Counted from the first letter of the stretch, positions 32,395 through 45,600 are shown. The stretch: 64,000 nucleotides of DNA from Haplosporangium gracile (GCA_015499985.1 JAAAUF010000005.1:1-64000), one strand, 5' to 3'. The notes: generated from the letters alone by a model not told the origin. Numbers and translations: made by a program.

Positions 32395-34474
32395 CTATGG
32401 AGGATAATCCCGGAAGGGCGCACTGTCGACAAGAGGCAAACACCACCTCTGCAAAGGATGTCGCAGATCAGGATCCCGCACCGCCGCCTGTAGTTGCTGC
32501 TGCTGCTGCTGTAGATGATAGTACTGGCAATGCTGTCCTGAAATCAGCTCCACCCCAAGACGTGCCGTCTCTGCCAGTCCCATCCCTCTCGTCATCTCTC
32601 CTTTGCTGATGTTGCTGTTGCTGTCAATGGTGGTAGTGATGTAGTTGGCTTCATTGTTGTTGCTCCAACTCTGTAAAAAATCGAGACCAAGGTCGTTACT
32701 TTCACCACTACCCTCGCCCTCTATATCAAGAACATCAAGTGAACGATGAGAAGGAGCAATTGGCGGGTGCTGCTGTTGAGGAAACAATTGAAAGAGGTCA
32801 TATCCAGTGTATTGCTGATGGATCGTCTGCTGCTGACGTCCTAGTTCCTGACTAACATTCGTATCCTTAGTTGCTTCCTGCAGAACAATCGTCTCATTCT
32901 CAATATCTCTTTCTTCCCCTTGCTCATCATCGTCCCATTCACAACCACCTTTACCTCCTCCCGTAATACCACCTTGCCCACCTCCACCGCGCTCATCTCG
33001 CTTCAACTTGGCCCTTCGATTCTGGAACCAGACCTGAATGGTCCGTCGATCTAATTTCAAGTGCGTCGCAAAGGAATCACGCTCCTGCGCAGTGGGGCGG
33101 TCATTGAGGTTGAACTGGCCCATCAGGAACTCAGATTCTTCGGTTGTTAGGCGGCGCCGTCTCTTGAGGGATTGGATTACCGGAATCTGGTGGAGGTAAT
33201 GGTGCTGCGGGTAGTGGTGATGCTGGTGATGCTGGTGATGGCTGTTGCTGCTCCGCCGTAAGTTTTGGTATTGTTGCAGAGGATTTGGTTGTTGTGGTTG
33301 TTGTTGTTGATGTTGTTGTTGGTTGTATGGGTGTTCAACCGTGTCTAATTGAAGTAAGAGATGCCGATGGTGCTGGAAAGAAGATGATAACGGAGAGGAA
33401 GATGAAGACGAAGGCAACAGAGGACAGTGTTGTTGCTGCTGCAGGTAGTCAATGGGTAAGGTATGTGGGGTTTGGTGTATATTGGAGAAGAGGTATTCAA
33501 GATGCGGAGTGTGTTGAGACGACGAGATCTGCTGCTGTTGATTGAATGGAACCCATGGCCACATCGAATGTTGATATTGGAGGTGATCTGGGGTCGAGAC
33601 AGTTGTCTGATTATACTGTTTTTGCTGCTGCTGAAGAAGCCATTGTTCCTGCATTACTTGTTGCTGTTGCTGGTGTTCCTGCTGTCGGTGATCCTGTGGG
33701 TATGTTTGCCCCTCTGGTTGTTGTTGTCGGATCTCCGCTGGTATTGACGGTAATGGCGGTTGATTCCGCTGTAGGAAGTGCTCAATCCATGGGTCGTCAG
33801 TTGAAGACACCCTTGAGGAAGAGGCAGTAGAAGAATACATGTCGTCCAAAAGAAGGCCGGCAGTCTCGACTATCCTCCAACCAGACGTACTTGGCTGTTG
33901 ACTTCCTGCTCCTCCCGATTCATGTGGCTCGGAGTCCAAATCTACGATCTGTTGTTGCTGCAGCCGCTGCGCAATGCTCATGGATGCCATCCCTGTCGTA
34001 TCACACATCGTTGTGTCAAACATCAAAGGTGGAGGTGGAGGAGAGGGACCATCGGCGTAATTTGGTAGGCCAATATCCAGGAGCTCAGCCGTCCTCTTGT
34101 AGTCTTCTGACTGGTCGATCAAGAAGAGGTTATTGAGTGCCTCAGCGGCAGCGCTTGTAGGCGACGAGTAGCTTGGTGTGGTGGTATGGGTATCATGAGG
34201 AAGAGACGTAGTTGTGAAACCCAGTTGAGAGGGATGCATTGTTGTGGGTATAGTTGAAGAGAAAAGGTCGAAGGGGCACATAGTTGGCGATAACAAAAGT
34301 TCGCTGGTTGTCCAGCCTGGAGAGGACAAAGATGGATACATTCCTGAAAGACTGGCGGCAGACAACGGTAGCAGTGACGGCGTTGCCTATTGCTTATTGT
34401 AGTTGTGAGCACAGATGAGGCCGGCGAAAGTGTGGTACCCAATTGAGTGTTTGCTTGAGGATGGGGTGTCGCAT
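32395..34474 (-). CDS. Homeodomain transcription factor
   Basis: The homeodomain lies at about 33165-32985 and reads from RRRRLTTEESEFLMGQFNLN to the recognition helix DRRTIQVWFQNRRAKLKRDE, with the invariant W-F-x-N-R. The rest of the protein is low-complexity, rich in Gln, His, Ser and Pro, typical of activation regions. Exon 2 (34386-32395) alone offers an initiator at 34341. A 12-codon first exon at 34474-34439 (MRHPILKQTLNW) joins it in frame through a 52-nt GT-AG intron, so the protein is about 675 residues if that exon is used. Early-diverging fungi encode several such uncharacterised homeodomain proteins. The target genes are unknown. No TALE three-residue insertion is seen. Confidence 0.88.
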
Positions 34475-35134
34475 TATTGAAGAGAAAGTGAGGGAGAAGA
34501 AGATGTATGCGCTAAATGTAGGCGACGATGGTTAAGGTGCGTGTAACTGATTTAGGGTATTGATTGTGATGATGACCACGATGCTGCGAGTGATGACGGT
34601 AAGGTGTTATGTTAGAGTGGTGATAAAGTAAAGAAAGAGTTGTGGGAATGAGAAATAAGAAAGGAAAAGGGAAAAGAAGCGTGGCATTATGCACATGAGG
34701 ATGTTGTACGCGTGGCACAGATCAGAAATGTGGACACACAATGAGAGAGAGAAAGAGAGAGAGAGAGACAGTCAGAGGAGCCTAAGCCCAAAAGCAAAAG
34801 GCAGAGATTGATTGCTTCCCGATGGAATCGGGATTCTTTGCCTGACAAAGGGCCTGTTTTTATTTTATTTTTTGGTCTACAGCATGCGCCCGTATTGTCA
34901 TAGATGATCCGTGATGCAATAAAGGAGAAGCTGCGCCTTGACTCGTATGATGAGGAAGTGGTGATGAGTGGCGAGAGGACGAGAAAAAGGGGCGCATGTA
35001 GAGTGATTAAGAACCAAAGACAGACGCGACACTGATCAATGGTCCGATCGATCAAATACTTTGCTCGTCTCAGATCAGACCATTTATTTTACGCAATTAC
35101 GCGTTACGCGTTAGTTGGTGGCAACGGTAGCAGA
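34475..35134. other. Upstream region of the homeodomain gene
   Basis: About 660 bp. It includes a GA microsatellite near 34742-34770 and no supportable gene. Confidence 0.5.
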
Positions 35135-36940
35135 TCATTCGAGATCTTTCAACCGCCGCTCGGCAGAGTCAACGCCCTTGGCACAGGCCAGATGGTACCA
35201 CTGCTTGGCCTCTCTCGGATTCCGCTCAATCCCCAATCCGTACTCCAAAAAAAACCCCGTAATATACTCTGCCTTGGGTACCCCTCTCTGTGCGGCTGCC
35301 TTGACATACCGAAATGCCTCCTCGTCACTCTGTTCTGCGGCTGCTCCTGCACTCCCGTCCAGATAGAACCCCGCTAAGGCCAGTAAGGCTTCGACATGTC
35401 CATTCTCGGCTCCTTGACTGTACCAATGTACAGCCTGGATTGGATCTTGTGGACAGCCTAGGATCCCAAATTCGTAGCATGCGCCTAGTTTGTACTGTGC
35501 GGGGGCATAGTTGGCCTGCGCTGATGCTGCATACAACTCGAACGCTGCATCCTCGTCTGGGACTAGACCGTACTCGCGGAACTCATGGAACTGGGCCAGT
35601 TGGTGAAGCAGGTATGGGTTGTTTTCGTTCTGTGCCAAGAGAGCGTCCTTGAGATGAGCATAGTCGACCTCCAACCCAACATGACCAACCAACAGTCTCA
35701 GCAACGCCCGCTCGTTTCCTCGCGCAGCAGCCTTGAGATACCACTGTTTGGCGAGCTGCAAATCCTGAGGCACTCCGATCCCGACCTCATGATAGTGTCC
35801 CAGCGTATACTCGGCCTTAGACCATCCTCGTCGTGCAGCCTTGGAGGCCCATTCGTAAGCAAGGGACTCCGACTGGATCAACCCCTGCGGATGACCCGTA
35901 AGATACCACCCGGAGACGGCAAGCTCTGCATCTGCATGACCCTGCATGGCGGCTCTCTTGTACCAAACAAAGGAATGTGAGGGGTCCGTTGGAAAATGAG
36001 TCAGTCCCAACTCGTAACAGATTCCGAGCTTGAACTGAGCAGGGGCGTATCCGAGTCCTGCAGAGCGGATAAAGAGATCCTTGCCGTAGAGTTGGTATTC
36101 TAGTCGGGGGCTGGTCTCGAGTTGAAGGGCGAGGTAGTAGAAATGCTCTGGCCCTGCGATGAAGACCATCCGGTGCGCTGGGTCTTCCGACCGAAGGTCG
36201 TAGAAGGATCGGAGATCGATGTCCGCCAGGTCTTCTAGATCTGAAGAGGAGGTGTCGAGGGTTGATTTTGGACTGTTGTTTGTTTTTGTTGTTGTTGTTG
36301 GTGCAATCGTGGCGATGTCTTTACTAGATTTGCTGGTTTTGCGGTGTTTGCTGTTGTTTGTTAATGTGTTGCCCTTGCTTTCCTTTGAGGGTGCTGCTGA
36401 TTTATCCCCGCGATTTTTGTTCCGTCGCAGGCGAAAGAACTTTGAGGTTCCTTTGGTCGACTTTGGTGGTGAGAAGGGGGAAAGGGCGAGGATCACCTTA
36501 TCAAGGGTCTGAACTAGCCAAACTGTGCTTTTACGCCGTGCTGGCTTCTCGGGAAGTGGTGACGGTAAGGTATGGTTGGTGAAATGTATCTGAACTATAG
36601 ATTCCTGGCTACCCAATAATGGAGGTCCTAAAGGCTGGTCTGGTAGAAGTGGTGCCTGTAGTAGTGATGGAGATTCGATAGGGGGAGTATCGAAGTGTGG
36701 GACAGGACTAGGAGAAGGCGATGGGTCGAGAGGGTGAATTGACTGATCAAACACTGGTATGTTACCCGTAAGCGGTGCTGTTGGAAGAGTTTCCGAGTTG
36801 TTGTTCTGTTGAAGTGATATTTGGCCTGGTGCAGACTCCAGTTGCGGCGGTGCAGGGTTTGTGTTTGTGTCTAAGATCGACCGCCTCCGGAGATTCTTCC
36901 TTGTTCGCCATTTTTCTCTCAGACCGCTCATGAGGGACAT
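35135..36940 (-). CDS. Sel1-repeat protein, Skt5/Chs4-like chitin synthase regulator
   Basis: A single-exon gene of 601 residues. The first 230 residues are basic and Ser/Pro-rich. From about residue 270 there are seven or so Sel1 repeats, each with the A-x-x-x-L-G-x-x-Y or G-x-x-x-A-x-x-W-Y pattern. Examples are APAQFKLGICYELG, SKAEYTLGHYHEVGIGV, and APAQYKLGACYEFG. The block ELAVSGWYLTGHPQG followed by AYEWASKAARRGWSKAEYTL closely resembles the core of yeast Skt5/Chs4, which brings chitin synthase III to the bud neck. The protein ends in RRLKDLE and lacks the C-terminal CaaX prenylation box of the yeast protein, so membrane recruitment would differ. Other Sel1 proteins share the repeats, hence moderate confidence in function. 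Confidence 0.75.
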   Translation of the reverse strand: MSLMSGLREKWRTRKNLRRRSILDTNTNPAPPQLESAPGQISLQQNNNSETLPTAPLTGNIPVFDQSIHPLDPSPSPSPVPHFDTPPIESPSLLQAPLLPDQPLGPPLLGSQESIVQIHFTNHTLPSPLPEKPARRKSTVWLVQTLDKVILALSPFSPPKSTKGTSKFFRLRRNKNRGDKSAAPSKESKGNTLTNNSKHRKTSKSSKDIATIAPTTTTKTNNSPKSTLDTSSSDLEDLADIDLRSFYDLRSEDPAHRMVFIAGPEHFYYLALQLETSPRLEYQLYGKDLFIRSAGLGYAPAQFKLGICYELGLTHFPTDPSHSFVWYKRAAMQGHADAELAVSGWYLTGHPQGLIQSESLAYEWASKAARRGWSKAEYTLGHYHEVGIGVPQDLQLAKQWYLKAAARGNERALLRLLVGHVGLEVDYAHLKDALLAQNENNPYLLHQLAQFHEFREYGLVPDEDAAFELYAASAQANYAPAQYKLGACYEFGILGCPQDPIQAVHWYSQGAENGHVEALLALAGFYLDGSAGAAAEQSDEEAFRYVKAAAQRGVPKAEYITGFFLEYGLGIERNPREAKQWYHLACAKGVDSAERRLKDLE

Positions 36941-38735
36941 GACAAGAACTGACCGGGATGGGAGTGTGGGAGTAAAAAAAAGGTCAGATGGCTGCCTGGC
37001 GCCTATTTAAATGTCAAGGTGTAATAATAAAAGAGTGGAAAAGGCGAAACGAGCTGAGAGATCTCGTGTGCGTGCCTGTATGTGCGTTTGCTCTTGTAAG
37101 CGAAGACGAGGTTAGAGTTGGGAATAGGAAGGAACAGAAGAAGCGAACCAAAAATTAAGAAGAAAGAATTAAAAGTGAAGACAAGAAAAGGGAAGAGATG
37201 AGGAGCACAGGAGCAAGCATTCGATGACCTCGACATTCTATCGTCACCACAATCCAGTTCCATGCTTACCCTTTCTTCATCACCAAGGATAAATGAAAAG
37301 GATCCTCCATCTCTGGAGTTTTTTTTGGTTTGGTTATTTGTTCTGAGCCTCTTCTCTCTCTCTCTCTGACTTTCGGCGGCCTCCTGGCTGGCTCCCTTTC
37401 CCTTCTTAAGAAGAAAAAAAAAGCAGGAGACAGACAAAAAGTTAAAGAGATATGCACATCGGCTCTGAAGGGAGTCAAAAGAGTCAAAAGATGGGAGAAA
37501 ATGAAAGTCAAGGGCGAGACATGTTCTCTGGCACCATCACCTCCTTGCACCCTTTCACGACTCACTCCCTCATCCCTTTTTATGTATCCAAGCTCATGCA
37601 TCTGTTAAAATAAAAAAGGGGACATAAAGATGGGATTCAGGGCTATTCAAGGAGACAGTGCATGAAGACAAAAAAAGGATGCCAGGCTCTGGACCCCTGA
37701 AGGGTTTCCTCCCTCTGTTGTCCATATGCAGCAGCGCTCTGAACAGCAGTGTTTTCCTTAAGAGTAAGGGCCTGTTGGCGTATGACGGTATCGAGCATCG
37801 ACATCATTTACAGGCACCATTCCCTTCTCGACACCATATACTCGCTGGGCCCACCCTCCTTTTTTTAGACCACAACGGCAAAAGTGCTCACAGTTTACAT
37901 ACACTGAGATAGGGATTGGTAGACGCGATCTCTTTACTGCTGCAAGTTGACTGAACGTCTAGTACAAACATATCTAGAAGAGTAGAGGGAGATGAGTCCG
38001 TGGGTGATACCATCTAGCTGGGGATATGATGCGTAGGTATGTGCCTCTATCTCTTTCCGTCCCCACTCATCGATCGGGGTGCATTGTTACACCTTGGTAC
38101 TCGAATCTATTTTCCACGCGACCCTTCAACTTTTCTCTCTCAACGGACACACATCCTTCATGGTGCACAGATAACACATACAAGTGTCCTCGCATAGCAT
38201 CTCTAGTTCCCGCATTTTTCGCCCCTTGGCGATTTCGTTTTACCTCAGCGCGTATACTTTTCTGTGTCCGCACTCGCACTGACACTGATATATACCACTC
38301 CAAAGAAGAAAGGCAACAAAAAAGTCCGCTCTGGCCTGTGGTTGGGTGGCCCCTGGCCGTTTTTAGTCAGCCTTAGAAACCCTAAACAAACGCGCCCCTT
38401 CCCTCGTGCATCAGCATTTATGTTCCATTTCTTTACCAAGCACAGAAAACCACATATGAGATGTGTAAGCTGTAAGGTATCTGTGCGCGTCGAGAACAAA
38501 CTAGTCAAGTAACCGAAAATGTGCAGAGCGACTATTTCTGCGATGGTGGTTCTTTCTCGCCCAGAACGAAAGCAGTCGCTTCGGAGTGGGCGTACCTGAA
38601 CTGTTTCTGTCAAACATACCCAGGCTTATTTTCTAAATAGCATGCATTGATCCTTTGCTTCGTTGATTGCACCATGTTTATTTCTAAATGAAAAAAAAAT
38701 CAATTGAGCGGGTATCTAGGCTATGATAATTTCGT
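36941..38735. other. Intergenic region between the Skt5-like gene and SKP1-like pseudogene
   Basis: About 1.8 kb. The part nearest the Skt5-like gene is probably leader and promoter with purine-rich tracts (about 37120-37200, 37400-37500). Short open frames at 37658-38512 show no family I recognise. Confidence 0.5.
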
Positions 38736-39165
38736 CTACTTATCCTCAGACCACTCATCACTCTGGTACCCATTAGGCCAACCCCCCTTCTTGATTTTCT
38801 CCACAGTCTTGCCCTTGACCATATTCGCAACCGTCTGGCATCTTAAATCCTCAAGGTTCCCAATCTCGAGCACACTAGTCCTCAGAATTACTTCAAACAA
38901 CGCTTTCTGGTTCAGGGTGCCTGTAAAGTCCTTGTTCCAGCCTTCAATGGACGGCCCGACACGGTAGAGATTGACGAGGGGGGTTGACTTGTAGTGCTCG
39001 CAGTACTTGATGATCCTTTGGAGAGTGGAGGTGTTGATTTCCTGGAAGACGAGAGAGCCTGAAGGTCTTACAGGCGGGCAGGGCTTTGAGGACGAGGCAG
39101 ATCTCGACAGCGGACTTGGTGATCTGTAGGAACTTGTCGCCGTTGGCAACAAGAGTGACAGACAT
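38736..39165 (-). pseudogene. SKP1-like pseudogene (one frameshift, C-terminal gap)
   Basis: The first 33 codons read MSVTLVANGDKFLQITKSAV in one frame. The rest, from about FQEINTSTLQRIIKYCEHYK through NKDFTGTLNQKALFEVI and CQTVANMVKGKTVEKIKK to DEWSEDK, is in another frame. Together these are unmistakably SKP1, the SCF ubiquitin-ligase adaptor. The distance from start to stop is 430 nt, one more than a multiple of three. No GT-AG pair in the 13-60 nt between the blocks restores the frame. The last helices are shortened: the usual segment of about 20 residues between KTVEEI and EWCEDK is replaced by GGWPNGYQSD. The intronless state and decay suggest a retrocopy or tandem relic. Confidence 0.8.
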
Positions 39166-39641
39166 GGCTTGCATGTGGTGTTGTTGATGTTGGTTGTTTA
39201 GTGAATGGGTGCGAAAGTACAGGAAGAAGGAGAGAGAAAAGAAAGTACAAAATGAGAACGGATTGGGAGCTTCATACGCTGTGCTTTGCAAGTACCCATT
39301 CATGGTATCAATAACATATTCGGTATTAGATCAGCGACCATTCCTCGCGCACCCCTAATTGAGACGTTTTGTGCTTCTGAAAAAAAGCAGAATTGACGTT
39401 CTTTGACATTGTAAAATAAAAGCGACAGGGAACCATGTCTGAGTGGAATGTATGATTGATGTCGTGATTCTTTATTATTACCGCGTGTTATTGAATCGTA
39501 GATGTACAAAATGAAATTGAAAAATAAGGAAAAAAAAAAGATAAAAGTAACAGTAGATGTGTGTTTTTGGACAACGACAGGCAGAGGATGAAAGGAATTA
39601 AGAATACACAAAGTAAAAATGAGCAGAAGTAGAAGGAGGAC
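39166..39641. other. Region between SKP1-like pseudogene and adenylate cyclase 3' end
   Basis: About 475 bp of AT-rich sequence, mostly expected adenylate cyclase 3' flank. Nothing else is seen. Confidence 0.5.
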
Positions 39642-42600
39642 TACAAGAGGTTAGGGATGTCAAGATCGCCCATGATGCTGACATACATCTGCAAGGCACG
39701 TAGGATATACGACGGATCAGTGTCAATCGCCCTTCCAAGCGACTCGAACACATTCACAAAGTGACTCGTCTTGGCCATGTACAATTGCGAGAACGCATTC
39801 TATTATCATCACGGGGAATAAGAGACGGTCGTTAGCAAACTACACAATCATTTTCAAAATGTCATCCATGTTGCAAATATAAAACAACGAAAAAGTTACC
39901 TCGATACGAGTGACGTAGCTCTCGGCGATCATGGTAAGGTCATTCTGGTCGGCATTATCCTTGATGGGGAGCGAGAGAAGCGTAAGACTCTGTTCCGTCG
40001 CACGACCATACTGAGCTGTTGTTCCCGCTGCAAGTCGCTCTAATCGAAGACAAATCATCTGCAGTGCGCGCACAGAGACCGCATCCAGCACTACCGTGCT
40101 CTCCATCATTTGCTAAGTACAACAGACACGCAAGGAAGCAATAGTGTTAGCAAACACGTGAAACTTGCAATAGTTTCACGTAACACAACAACGACTGATC
40201 CAATGACTTACAGTTTCGAGGATGGGGCCGGCCATACTCTTGATGGGGTCCATAGCGAGACGGCCGACTAAGAGGCCAGAGTAGATCAGATGCAGATTCT
40301 CAAGCGTTTCCAGTCCCTTTAGCTTGCGCTCTCCTAACTCAATCACACTGAAGCCCATCTTCTTCAGCTCGCGCACATGCTCCGCATTGGGCGAGTCCGA
40401 CTGCTCCAACTCTGAATCGACAAACAAATGTTGCATCACATTGATAACATCACTGCTGATGCAAATTTCTCCTCCGTCGGCAGAGTCGCAAATACGCGAC
40501 GCACGGTTGACCATAGGGCCATAGTAATCCATACGGCGTGTCACTGCATCACGATCGCTCACAGGGCGACCCCAATGGATACCCATGCGGACAGAGAGAC
40601 CACGATACATCGGCTGGTTGGGGTCCGAAGCGTTGAAAATAGGTCGACACTCGTCCGAGTCCAGAATCTCCTGAGGCCAGTCGGCGTTCACCAACAATTC
40701 CTGCACCTTGAAGCACCACAACATGGCCGCCGGCACGCTCGAGAATGATGCCATCAATGCGTCTCCTTCGTTCTTGACCTCGTATCCACCGATAGAACGA
40801 AGCTGTCGTCTCATGACGTTGAAGTGCTCTTTGATCGCGATTGCCATCGCAATCGGAATCTTCTCCCACAACTTGGTCGAGTTCTTGATATCCGTGAAGA
40901 CCATCGCCACATCTCCCTGAGGCGGCTCAATCTCTGGCTTGAGATACTTGAGCTATTATTTAAGGAATAAAAGAAAGTCAGCGGGGATGTACCTCGAATG
41001 TATGTGAACAAATTTCCACAAAAAGTTGTCAAATACACTTACAGCATCAGCTGGGCCTTCAGGTGCTTTGGGCCGCTTGTAGTTTGGTTGCTGGTACTCG
41101 GACGCCTCTGACAACTCCTTCTTGGTGAACAGGTCGCCGACGCCAATCAACATGACAACCATATGATCACGAGCGCCATAAGAGATAGCAATATCCCTCA
41201 GTTTCTGAGACGCATACATCAGATCGCCATAGTCCCGCTTGGCTGCCTTCGCAATATCCACTGCCGTCGTGTACGACATCACGTCCCAGAAGGCATTCGA
41301 CGCCATAATCAAAAAGTCGTCGTCCTCTGAAAGAGTCGTCGTCTCGATGTAGGGGTTCGAATTCACGATCGGGACCAAGTGATACTGACCAAAAGATCGG
41401 GAGATGTCCAGCTCATCGTTCAGCAGACCATTTTCGCTCACAAAACCGCCAGACCGCTTGATCCTCGATGCCTCCGTAGGGTTCCATGGGATATGCTTCT
41501 GGGAGATCACGGTGTAGGTATCTGACTTCTTAACCAAGACCGCAATCGCATCTCCAACGTTGGCCGAGTATAGTATCGTTCCATTGATGTAGGCCACCAA
41601 TGCTGACGCCCCTCCCTTGCCGTTCTCGTCTTGGGTCAGATGCCACATGTCCCGATCCAGTCCCAGGAATGTCCTGCGAAGTGCACTCACAACAGTGTCC
41701 GTGCCCTTCAAGTTCTCCAGCTCAATCTTGAGACAAGTGCCAAAACGATCCTTGAGGTGATTGGTCATCGAACAGGTGGTCCTGTACTGGTCGCTTCTGC
41801 CGTCAAAGAGTCCGAATAGGCTTTCGTCCTCCTTGGTTTGGAACTTTGGATGGACAAGATCCCAAATGCAGAGGTTGTCACTGTCTCCCAGGGTATCGGC
41901 CATTCCGTACGACATGTTGTGCAGTGTCGACATGGATGTTCTGACTCGTCGATCCACAGAGTTTTCAGGCACGTTGTCCGTAATCGTCACATCCATGAGA
42001 CCCAGTATGCGAAGTCGAGTCAGGGCGCCGAACTCCGAAAGGTTGCCTGGACGCGAGCTTGAAATAGGACCACCTTCGACGTTTTGTCGCTTGATCTGCA
42101 GTCGCTTGTTGCCCGACATGTTGAGGTACTTGAGTTCGAGATTCCAGTTCCTATGATACAGCAAGTAATAACAAGCACAGGTCAATTCATAATATCTTGT
42201 CTTTCAAGATTGTTGACTCCATGCATACCATCAATAATTCTGGAAAATCTCTTACCAGTTCCAGTCATATGGCCAGTTGGCGATGTTATACTTCAACATG
42301 TTGCAGCCGACGTCCAGGACACCCAGGCGGTTGATCTTGCCCAGCTCAGCAGGAAGGGTTGTCAGTTTGTTGCCGTTGACATGAAGCACACGGAGGCTCC
42401 TGAGTCGCTCGATATCCTCTGCTGGCAAACTAGTCAGCTGGTTGCCGCTCACATAAAGCTCCACGATCTGACCCATGTTAGGGATCTTACCGCGAGGGAT
42501 CTCTGTGATATAGTTGTGACTAATGTTCAAAACCTGGATGCTCAAAAAGTGAGACAGGGGGAACATGACCTCATCCGGCAGGCGGTTGTCACCGAGGCAG

Positions 42601-45600
42601 AGAGTCAGAAGCGAGTGCGCCAATGGTGGAGCATAGGGTGCGCGACCAGAAGGAGTAGTCTGTAGAGGCACAGGTGGCGCAGGTAACGGCTTGGATTGCG
42701 AAGGTGAGGGTGATATCACAGAGTTGATCATGTTCTGCGGGTTCTCAGGATCGCAGAGAGTTGCTGTTGAGGATGATGCCGAGAGGGCGTTCAAAACCGG
42801 CGGGGTTAGCATCTTGGGTGGATCAGGGAAGTTCTCGAGAAGGTTGGACGAGGCGTTCAACGCAATGAGAGAGCATTTCCAAATGGCAACTGGCAGTTCG
42901 CTTAAGTTGTTGCAGTGGACATCCAGCTCGATCAATGACTCCATCTGACCAATAGACTCTGGCAGACTGGAAAGGATGTTGTTGGATGCGGTGAGGGATC
43001 TGAGGCGCTTCAGGAGACTGATGGTGGCGGGGATGGAGCTAATGCTGTTGTGGTCCAGCTTCAAGGTTTCCAAGCTCTTGAGGTGCTCAAACAGTGCTGG
43101 GGACAAGTTCGACAGTTTGTTGGAAGAAACGTCCAGGCAAGTCAATGTCTCAGACGTTCCTCTAACGTTGAGGTCGGTCATGTTGCACTTCAGGAACGAC
43201 GCCCTCGCGAGCGAACGGAAAGAGTTGTTAAAGATGACGTTGGTGTTAAAGTCGACAAGGATTTCCTCCAGAGACCGTAAATCGTTGACGGCATCCAGGT
43301 TCAAGATTCCATTCTGTCGAATGTCCAGTTTCTTGAGGCGAGCAAGTGCTGACATGGACTTAGGTAGATAAGGTCCAATCCGGTTTCCAAAGAGCAGCAG
43401 TTTCCGTAACCTGACAAGCTGACCAATCTCCTCGGGTATCTCTGAAATCTCGTTGAAACTCAAGTCCAGCTCCTCGAGCGACAGAATGCGGAAGAGGACA
43501 AGTGGGACTTTAGACATGTTGTTGCTAGAGAGGTTCAGGATGCGTAGGTGCTCAAAGGACTCAAACGAATCTGGGATGGTCTCGAGGCGATTGCTCTGCA
43601 GGAAAATTGTCACCAACTCTCGAGCATCCTCCAGCCTGGCCTTGCTGAGATCCTTGATCCTGTTCCCGCGAAGATCCAGGACTTGAAGGTAGATGATGGA
43701 GCGAACATTACTGGGGACTCGGTCCAAGTCGTTGTAAGCCATCCGGAGCTCCCTCATCACGCTACAATTCTGAACAAAGTCGAGCGGAAGGTCCATACGT
43801 TGATTGTATGAGATGTTGAGGCGTACGATATTCTTGGCTCTCGAGTAGAGGAAAATCGGGATGGTCGGGAGACACCGCCTCTCCAGATTGACATCGGCGT
43901 AGTTGGTGTTTTCGGGAAGATCAGCCTCCTTTGGGGGGGGGGAGGGGGGGTTGATGATAGAGTATAAAGAAGAAAACAACATCAGTACTTTCAAAGTTAA
44001 AAGGGCACCTACATAACGTGTACAGAGTCTTTAGACTACAGGCAGGTAAAAAAGTATCATACCGTGGTCAAAGGAGCAGCATTTTCGGCAAAAGTGATGC
44101 GACAGATGAAGCTGTTGTCCTTTCCTGACAGCTCTTCAAGCCTGTCCTGATCAGTGTATCCAAACTGCAACAGAAGTCTCCGTAAAATGTTGAGTGGTCT
44201 TTCCTGCGCACTGAGTGGACGAACTAGCGACAAGATTCAAGGTATGAAATGTACAGTGCGTTTAGACTCCGACCTTCGCGTTTGTTATGACAAACATTAA
44301 TTAGCAGAGCGAACAAAAAAAAACTAAAGATCCTTACCGATGCCATTGCGGAGGACGTAGAGATGGTATTTTGAGGTATCAGGCTTGAAGATCTTCCTGC
44401 AGAGGATTGCACTCAATTCGCTGGCAGTAATGCTGAAGACGCAGTTGACGGTGGTATATGTCGTATCGGGTCGGAAAATGCGGATAGTCGAAGGCTTTTT
44501 CTTGCCATACTCCCAATTTTCAAAGTCGGTTGGATCCATCTCCTCCGACGTGAGATCTTCTGGTGAGAGAGCGAGCGAGATCTGTGCTCCTGATACAGTC
44601 GATGAAGGTGGCTGGACGCCCCAACTCTCCGGAGCATGCCATGCCTCTGCCCCTGCTGCTGGCGTCAATGGGAGCCAATGGTTGTGTTTTGGGTCCTGTT
44701 TGATTCCCGACATGTCGTTCAAGTCAACTATCATAGTTTAGAACACGAAGAAGGAGATGAAGAGGGGTGAGCATCGTAATCAAGGGGCAGGCTTGAGTCA
44801 AACGACTACGTGGTACTGAGGTGACATGAATAAACCAGTGGCGTGATGATACATACCAACAAACCCTGGGAATTGTTGTTCCTGTAGTGGTGGGTGAGAG
44901 TGAAGCAATAGTGAGGGAATTTAACGGCGACAAGTGAACAGGCAAGAAGGAGTGTACGAGGAAGCGAAGAAAGGAAGAGACAAGGAGGGTTCAAAAGTTA
45001 ACGCTGTGAATCCATGATCGTTATGTAGTAATTTTCCACGCTGTCCTTTAAGCCTTATTTTCTTCATATCCACAGTAACTCAAAAGTAAAAAAAAACCAG
45101 AAGAAAGCCCTTTTAAGACATAACCTTATAGAGCGCGAATGAACAGCCCAGAGTTACATGGTCGTTACTTACTCCTCGCGATCCTTTCTTTCCTCCCGTC
45201 ATATATTGCAGTGCTCGCTGTGTTTCTCCAGTATCGCTGCCGTGTCTCCGGTCATAGTGGTTCGAAGAAGAGTCAATGTCGGGGAAGAGTGCCATGGAAA
45301 ATGCAGTAAGGGTTGAAGCAGCAGGCGACGAAGTCAAATACTGGTCGTCAGCCGAATACTTGCGCGACCCTAGTTGGCCAGATAAAACAACCCCCATTGA
45401 AAGACAAGCACAGGCTTGGTTAGTTCAACCTCAAGACTTTAATTGATACTCCTATTGCTTGCTGGGTGTGCGGGGGAAGACAGTGAGGACTCAACTTACT
45501 ATTGCCATGAGATTGATACTGGTTGTGAATAAACATCTGCTGTTGCTGTTGCTGAAGGAACTGCTGCTGTTGTTGATGCTGGTACTGTTGCTGTTGCTGC

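Noticed and set aside
33285..33830. Val/Leu-rich plus-strand frames across the homeodomain gene
   Set aside because: They are antisense of CAA/CAG polyglutamine codons and have no membrane-protein logic.
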